The notes under the pieces were generated by a model, which was not told the DNA's origin, did not search any database, and worked only from the letters and a program-made list of their open reading frames with translations. 64,000 bases of DNA, from assembly GCF_001427985.1 (NCBI RefSeq), contig NZ_LMSA01000002.1, positions 977,175-1,041,174 on the forward strand, given 5' to 3'. Positions within the stretch are counted from its first letter, which is position 1; every line of letters begins with the position of its first letter. The position numbers were made by a program, and so were the translations under genes. Shown one piece after another: positions 60,201-64,000 of the stretch. The stretch comes from Knoellia sp. Soil729. GTDB lineage: Bacteria > Actinomycetota > Actinomycetes > Actinomycetales > Dermatophilaceae.

Positions 60201-61203
60201 GCTGGCCACGCGCTACGGCTTCTGCCGCCATCTCCAGGGCCGGACCGAGGAGGCCATCATGTGGACGACCATGGGCGCGCGGTGGGCCGAGTCCAGCAGC
60301 GACACCACGGTGCTCGCCCATGCCTACAACGCGCTGCACCTCGCCTACGGCGCCTCCAGCAAGGAGGAGGACCAGCCGTACGGTCGGCTGGCGCTCGCGG
60401 CCTACGAGGGGCTCGAGGACCTCCACGGCCAGGCGCTGTGCACCAACAACCTGGCCATCGACGACTACCGGGCCGGGCGCTGGACCCAGGCCTCGGAGAT
60501 GTTCGAGCGGGCCGGGTCGATGTTCCGCCGGCTCGGCGACGAGGCCAACGAGGGCAACGTGACCTACAACCTCGGCGACGTGCTCGTCTCCCGCGGACGC
60601 TTCGAGGAGGCGCTGCCGCCGCTGCGGCGAGCCCTGCGCCTGGCCCGTGGGGCCGACGACGAGGAGCTCGTCGCCCTGGCACTGCGTGAGGGTGCCCGGG
60701 CCCACGCCGCGCTCGGTCACCACGAGCAGGCGTGGGAGCTGTTCGCCGACGCCCGGGCCCGGTTCACCGACCTGCACCTGCGCGTCGAGCTCGCCCTGCT
60801 CGACGCCGCCCGGGCGGAGGCGCTGCTCGGCGTAGGGCGCGTCGAGGAGGGCCTGCGGCTGGTGGCACGTGCGCAGGACGATGCCCTGGCCCAGAAGCTG
60901 CCCGACGTCCTGCCGCGGCTGCACCGGATCCGCGCCTTCGCCCTCCTGGCCTCCGGCCGTCCGGCGGAGGCCGCGCAGCAGGCCAGCCGGGGGCTCGAGC
61001 AGGTCACGCCGGGCGGGGACGGCTATGAGGAGGCGCTGCTCGTCCTCGCGCGGGCCGAGGCGATGGACCCCGATGACCCCGAGGCCATATTCCTGCGGGT
61101 CCAGGGCCGTGCAGCCCTCGATCGCCTCGGGGTCGTGCACCTCGCTGGCGTCGCTGCTCAGATGCTCCCCCTCACGTCGTCGAGGAACCACACCACCAGG
61201 TGA
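57271..61203 (+). CDS. Tandem class III adenylate/guanylate cyclase fused to AAA ATPase and TPR domains
   Basis: This is a 1310-residue protein. Cyclase domain 1 (about 45-215) has both metal Asp sites: AMFADISGFTALTERLA and LLKWGGDAVVLLF, but its later Asn/Arg site is lost. Cyclase domain 2 (about 268-440) lacks the metal Asp residues (VEFSGTDVLL, HDGGKIML) yet keeps the transition-state Asn and Arg in YSVKGDAVNLAARIM. Together they look like a C1/C2 pair making one active site, as in mammalian soluble adenylyl cyclase. Then come FFGRELELL, the P-loop GEPGIGKSRLV near 488, and TPR helices to the C-terminus. It probably makes cAMP in response to a ligand sensed by the ATPase-TPR part. Confidence 0.88.
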   Translation: MPGPMPSSSQSTAGDTPAEADWEGPAASLLPYAPRLAGEWLRTSPDERHRAIEATAMFADISGFTALTERLARLGAVGAEQMSDTLDATFGRLLTVASADGADLLKWGGDAVVLLFRGDEHAARAARAAHRMRASLRDLVRRHALPVRVNLRMSIGVHTGVFDLFLVGDPASHRELLLAGPAATVLVEMEKLSQAGQIGLSATTVALLPRSSRGAELVGASTAGARLLSGSPVIRRWRDSESQSLAEDVTPCIPPMIRRHLVQAQGESEHRSVAVAFVEFSGTDVLLGEEGQADAVADALDDVVRNVQQACLDHGVTFFESDLSHDGGKIMLTAGAPTSSGEDSERLLRTARDIVDRAGVLSVRVGVNRGSVFAGDFGPSFRRTYSVKGDAVNLAARIMARAAPGEVLASDEVVSRSYTHVRTERLEPFLVKGKSRPVQAQRVLGLVEGRSAARAVTPFFGRELELLLLRAPVLRTLQRTGSVVDISGEPGIGKSRLVAELAPLPPEIAVLVTACSNYDASASYFAFRTVLRDLLGISATDDGAGVMRRLTRRLQDNAAHLLPWLPLLAPLLGVELPPSRETQDLDERFRRTRLEEVALELLDVTLPTATLLVFEDAHLIDEASASLLQRLLARAHTRPWCVVITRRESEPGATATFVPDPGLPRVIEIPLGPLSDEAATDLIEAAAGDARLGVRDIEAMAGRAAGNPLFLSSLASVALLEGDSGNLPASVEAVYVRELDRLPPRARTLLRYAAVIGMRFDPHLLASLVPDADGAVHTDLGEVADFVETLEDGTVQFRHSLLRDVAYDGLPFRLRRSMHARVAHLLEGGDEGSANPASLSHHFHAAGLHAQTWTHSLVAGEQAAAAYAYSEAAAYFGRALDAAGHLPDVSREARTAAYVRLGEARDMAGQSTAAIAAFRDARHLLPDDPVGRARLLYREARIGLRLGRYPQSLRVLTRALRMLDGSKGPEAEAVRAELATRYGFCRHLQGRTEEAIMWTTMGARWAESSSDTTVLAHAYNALHLAYGASSKEEDQPYGRLALAAYEGLEDLHGQALCTNNLAIDDYRAGRWTQASEMFERAGSMFRRLGDEANEGNVTYNLGDVLVSRGRFEEALPPLRRALRLARGADDEELVALALREGARAHAALGHHEQAWELFADARARFTDLHLRVELALLDAARAEALLGVGRVEEGLRLVARAQDDALAQKLPDVLPRLHRIRAFALLASGRPAEAAQQASRGLEQVTPGGDGYEEALLVLARAEAMDPDDPEAIFLRVQGRAALDRLGVVHLAGVAAQMLPLTSSRNHTTR

Positions 61204-62138
61204 ACGTCGCCCGCGCCGTCGCGCTGGCTGGCGCGGTAGTCGGTGCAGTACTCGAGGGTGCTGTCGATGACGCCCTTGCTGGCGCAGGGCGGCACCGCCA
61301 CCAGGGCGCCGACCGCACTGCGGGACCACAACGCGGTGAAGGAGGGGACGCCTGCCTTGCCGCACAGGCTCTTGTCACAGATGATCTCCATGCGGGCGGG
61401 GTTGCTGCGGTCATAGATGCGGGTGCCGGTGGCGTCGGTGAGGTTGGCGATCATCTGCGTGACGAGGGCGCCCTTGACGCAGCTCTCACCCGCCGGGCAG
61501 AGGCCCAGACTCAGGGCGACGTCGCTGGAGGCGCCCTTCGGCAGGACGACGATGCCGCACATCGGGTGGTCGCGGTCGACGACCGCGCAGCCGGCTCCGT
61601 CGGCACCTGCCGTGCCGTCGCGCAGCTTCTCGGACGCACCGGGCACGAAGCTCAGGACGCGGTTGACGTCGAAGGCGTTGCTGGTGCCGCTGACGGCCTT
61701 GTTGCCCTTGCCCGCTGACGCCTGGACCTTCACGCCCGTGGCTTCGGCGGAGTAGGAGACCGTGAACACCGTCGTCGTCGCGCCACCCGGGATCGTCCGC
61801 GTGGCCGAGGGGAGCGCGCCGGGGCCGCTCGCCGTCAGGGTCACGTCCTGGTCGTTCGGGAACGCCGCGTCCAGGGTCCCCGCCCTGAGGGTGACCGACA
61901 CGAGGAACGCGTCACCCTTGCCGGCGAGGACGGTCGGAATCGCGTCAGCCGGGGCACCGGCCAGGCTGGCGCCGATGACGGCCGGGTCGCTGTAGGCCTT
62001 GACCACCATGCTCGTGGGCGCCGGTAGCGAGGACGCGGATGCGGGACCGACCACCCCTTGGGCCAGGGCCACCACGAGGCCGAAGGTTGCGGCAAGCACG
62101 AGAGCCAGCCGTGAGCGGCGTGGGCGCGATGTGGACAC
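61158..62138 (-). CDS. Secreted protein of unknown function
   Basis: This is a 326-residue protein with a signal peptide (RRSRLALVLAATFGLVVALA, cleavage near ASA-SS at residue 38). It is cysteine-containing and beta-rich. The first part (residues 40-170) reads like an Ig-like domain (FLVSVTLRAGTLDAAFPNDQ, TTTVFTVSYSAEATGVKV). The second half has pairs of Cys (GCAVVDRDHPMCGIVVL, LCPAGESCVKGALV, CDKSLCGKAG). I know no family. The GTG at 62138 follows CCAGGAG. The 3' end overlaps the cyclase gene by 46 bp. Confidence 0.7.
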   Translation of the reverse strand: MSTSRPRRSRLALVLAATFGLVVALAQGVVGPASASSLPAPTSMVVKAYSDPAVIGASLAGAPADAIPTVLAGKGDAFLVSVTLRAGTLDAAFPNDQDVTLTASGPGALPSATRTIPGGATTTVFTVSYSAEATGVKVQASAGKGNKAVSGTSNAFDVNRVLSFVPGASEKLRDGTAGADGAGCAVVDRDHPMCGIVVLPKGASSDVALSLGLCPAGESCVKGALVTQMIANLTDATGTRIYDRSNPARMEIICDKSLCGKAGVPSFTALWSRSAVGALVAVPPCASKGVIDSTLEYCTDYRASQRDGAGDVHLVVWFLDDVRGSI

Positions 62139-62316
62139 GGGGTACTCCTGGGACGGTGGGCGGTGCGGCGACCCTCCACTGTCGCGCCGTCCCTGCGTGC
62201 GGGCATCCGTGTCCTCACTGAACTTCACCGTATGCCGGGTGCTCACCTGCCTGCCCTGCGCAAGATCCGTGAGATCACCGATGCCCTCGAGCAGGGCTGG
62301 CCCACAGGATCGGGAC

Positions 62317-64000
62317 ATGACCTCGACCCTCGACACCGGCGGGGGCCTGCGCGCTGCCACGCCTGCACCCGCCACCCCGCGCCGAGGGCGCGTTGCGCCA
62401 CGCACCGTCCTGCTCGTCGCGTCGTTCGGGGCCCTGCTCGCCTTCCTCGACGCGACGATCGTCAACGTCGCCTTCCCCAGCATCCGGGAGTCGTTCCCCG
62501 GCACGTCGATCGGGACCATCTCGTGGGTCCTCAACGCCTACAACATCGTGCTGGCCGCGTTCCTGATCGTGTGCGGTCGCCTCTGCGACCTGCTGGGCCG
62601 GCGCCGGCTCTACATCGCCGGGATCGCCCTCTTCACGCTGGCTTCGCTGTGGTGCGCGGCGGCGACGTCGATCGACGTCCTCGTCATCGCCCGCGTCTTC
62701 CAGGCGCTCGGGGCGGCGATGCTCATCCCGGCCTCGCTCGCGCTGGTCATCGAGGCCTTCCCCGGCGAGCACCGCGCCCACGCCGTCGGCTTGTGGGGCG
62801 CCGCCGCGGCCGTCGCGGCAGGGCTCGGACCGCCCATCGGCGGCGCGCTGGTCGAGGGCGGCGGGTGGAGGTGGGCCTTCCTCATCAACCTTCCCCTCGG
62901 CGCGGTGGCCCTCGTCCTCTCGCGCAAGGTCCTCGTCGAGAGCCGGGCCCCGGGTCGCCGCACCATGCCCGACCTCGTCGGCGCCCTGCTCCTCGCAGGA
63001 TCCCTCGGGCTCGGCACGACCGCCCTCATCAAGGCCAACGAGTGGGGCACGGACAGCCTCACCCTGTGGGCCGTGCTGGTCGGCTGCGTCGTCCTCGGCA
63101 CCGGGTTCGTCATGAGCTCACGCCGGCACCCGTCGCCGCTCATCGACGTCGAGCTGCTGCACAGCCGACCCTTCCTCGTCGCCAACATCGTCACCTTCAT
63201 CGCCGGCGCGGGCTTCTTCGCCTACCTGCTCACCAACATCCTGTGGCTGCAGTACGTCTGGCAGTACTCCGTGTTCATGGCCGGTGTGGCCACCGTGCCG
63301 GGGGCGCTCACCGCGGCTGTGGTGGCGGGAGCGCTCGGGCCGATCGCCGCGCGCCGGGGATATCGCGAGGTCGTCGTCGGGGGCGCGCTCGTGTGGGTCG
63401 GGGCGTTCGTCTGGTACGACCAGATGGTCGGGGTCGAGCCGAACTTCCTCACCCAGTGGCTCCCCGGACAGGTGCTCAGCGGCCTGGGGGTCGGGGCGAC
63501 CCTCCCGCTGCTCGGCAGCCTTGCCCTCGAGGCCGTGCCGGGTGGCCGCTCGGCCACTGCCTCGGCGATCATCTCCAGCGTCCGGCAGGTCGGTGGCGTC
63601 CTCGGCATCGCGATCCTCGTCATCATCCTGGGCACCCCGACGCCGCTCACCGTCGTGCGCGACATGCGCAACGGGTGGTTGTTCTGCATCATCTGCTTTG
63701 CGCTGTGTGCCGTGGCCGCACTGTTCCTCGGTCGAATCCGGGCCGCCGAGGGACCGACGCCCGCCGAGGTGGTGACCTCCCCCTCGCCGACGACAGCGGG
63801 CAGCGGGGACGCGGAGGGGGGCGGACGGCATACGGACGATGGCCTGGACGCGGGGCGGGCCAAGCCCGTGCGCGAGTCCCTCTTCTCGCAGCTGCCTGCC
63901 GAGACACAGGCGCGCATCGAGAGCTCGGCGCACCCCGCGACGGTGCGCGCGGGCTCATGGATCGTGCGTGAGGGCGAGGTCGCGACGACGCTGTTCGTGC
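62317..64000 (+). CDS. MFS transporter fused to a cyclic nucleotide-binding domain (partial)
   Basis: The visible part, 561 residues to the window edge, is a DHA2-like (EmrB/QacA) major facilitator with 12-14 helices. It has VASFGALLAFLDATIVNVAF, RLCDLLGRRRLYIAGIALF and AAAVAAGLGPPIGGALVEGG. After an acidic linker (about 490-520), the segment LFSQLPAETQARIESS and AGSWIVREGEVATTLFV starts a cNMP-binding domain. This order matches the Mycobacterium MFS-cNMP-patatin proteins (Rv3239c/Rv3728 type). The rest lies outside the window. The ATG at 62317 is the first good start. It may be gated by cAMP from the nearby cyclase. Confidence 0.85.
   Translation, partial: MTSTLDTGGGLRAATPAPATPRRGRVAPRTVLLVASFGALLAFLDATIVNVAFPSIRESFPGTSIGTISWVLNAYNIVLAAFLIVCGRLCDLLGRRRLYIAGIALFTLASLWCAAATSIDVLVIARVFQALGAAMLIPASLALVIEAFPGEHRAHAVGLWGAAAAVAAGLGPPIGGALVEGGGWRWAFLINLPLGAVALVLSRKVLVESRAPGRRTMPDLVGALLLAGSLGLGTTALIKANEWGTDSLTLWAVLVGCVVLGTGFVMSSRRHPSPLIDVELLHSRPFLVANIVTFIAGAGFFAYLLTNILWLQYVWQYSVFMAGVATVPGALTAAVVAGALGPIAARRGYREVVVGGALVWVGAFVWYDQMVGVEPNFLTQWLPGQVLSGLGVGATLPLLGSLALEAVPGGRSATASAIISSVRQVGGVLGIAILVIILGTPTPLTVVRDMRNGWLFCIICFALCAVAALFLGRIRAAEGPTPAEVVTSPSPTTAGSGDAEGGGRHTDDGLDAGRAKPVRESLFSQLPAETQARIESSAHPATVRAGSWIVREGEVATTLFV

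Noticed and set aside
1-64000. tRNA or rRNA genes
   Set aside because: No cloverleaf-like segment with a T-loop GGTTCGA(A/T)CC and CCA-type acceptor stem was noticed on either strand; a tRNAscan run would be decisive.

Overview
The window is about 71% G+C by eye, has almost no space between genes, and uses many GTG starts and 4-base ATGA/GTGA overlaps. This points to a high-GC actinobacterium. The DUF222/13E12 remnant, the CPA1 antiporter, the TMEM165-like protein, the GT-C mannosyltransferases and the MFS-cNMP fusion fit the Intrasporangiaceae/Dermatophilaceae (Janibacter, Knoellia, Phycicoccus and relatives). The genus is an inference. I saw no rRNA, tRNA, CRISPR array, insertion sequence or prophage.

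Layout. 1-844: decayed DUF222/HNH gene and an 88-bp duplication of its 5' end. 1.2-4.8 kb: secreted SGNH hydrolase, then a probable quinone/electrophile detoxification operon (F420-reductase-like protein, VOC dioxygenase, esterase fused to a luciferase-like domain). 4.8-12.2 kb: antiporter, DinB protein, lipid kinase, a frameshifted membrane protein, zwf, a lipase-like hydrolase. 10.9-14.2 kb: the iron uptake system efeUOB behind a DtxR/IdeR-type iron box. 14.3-21.1 kb: SWIM-SNF2 helicase and a lipid cluster (HAD-acyltransferase fusion, patatin, second acyltransferase). 21.3-31.5 kb: pheA, DUF4446, TMEM165-like transporter, membrane glycosyltransferases and a phosphodiesterase operon. 31.6-32.6 kb: ECF sigma factor coupled to ogt. 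32.6-38.3 kb: a likely B12/light-controlled regulon. A LitR/CarH-type MerR regulator and an SRPBCC protein diverge from a four-gene operon (flavin oxidoreductase, DUF1365, CFA synthase, TspO). Two matching 11-bp-phased operators lie there, the second upstream of a small secreted protein. 38.3-42.5 kb: TPR protein, ABC-F ATPase, a truncated GNAT gene bracketed by 84-bp repeats, a second GNAT, pirin. 42.5-46.2 kb: copper module csoR-copZ-(His-rich exported protein)-copA with a CsoR operator. 46.3-54.1 kb: AhpD-like protein, photolyase, an unrecognised ORF, SRPBCC, amidase, penicillin-binding protein, VOC. 54.2-64 kb: a giant LuxR ATPase regulator diverging from a tandem class III cyclase-ATPase-TPR protein, a secreted protein, and the start of an MFS transporter fused to a cyclic-nucleotide-binding domain.

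The most striking whole-window signal is the octamer CGGCATAC (reverse GTATGCCG). I counted about 49 copies by eye where base composition predicts about two. In genes it is built from codons that are rare at this G+C (TAT, GCA, ATA), and it also occurs between genes, often just upstream of start codons. This suggests selection on the DNA word itself. The other non-coding structures are three copies of an 84-nt hairpin repeat, a family of GCGCCGGTCGCGCG palindromes at convergent gene ends, and a perfect 18-bp inverted repeat inserted in frame in a glycosyltransferase gene.
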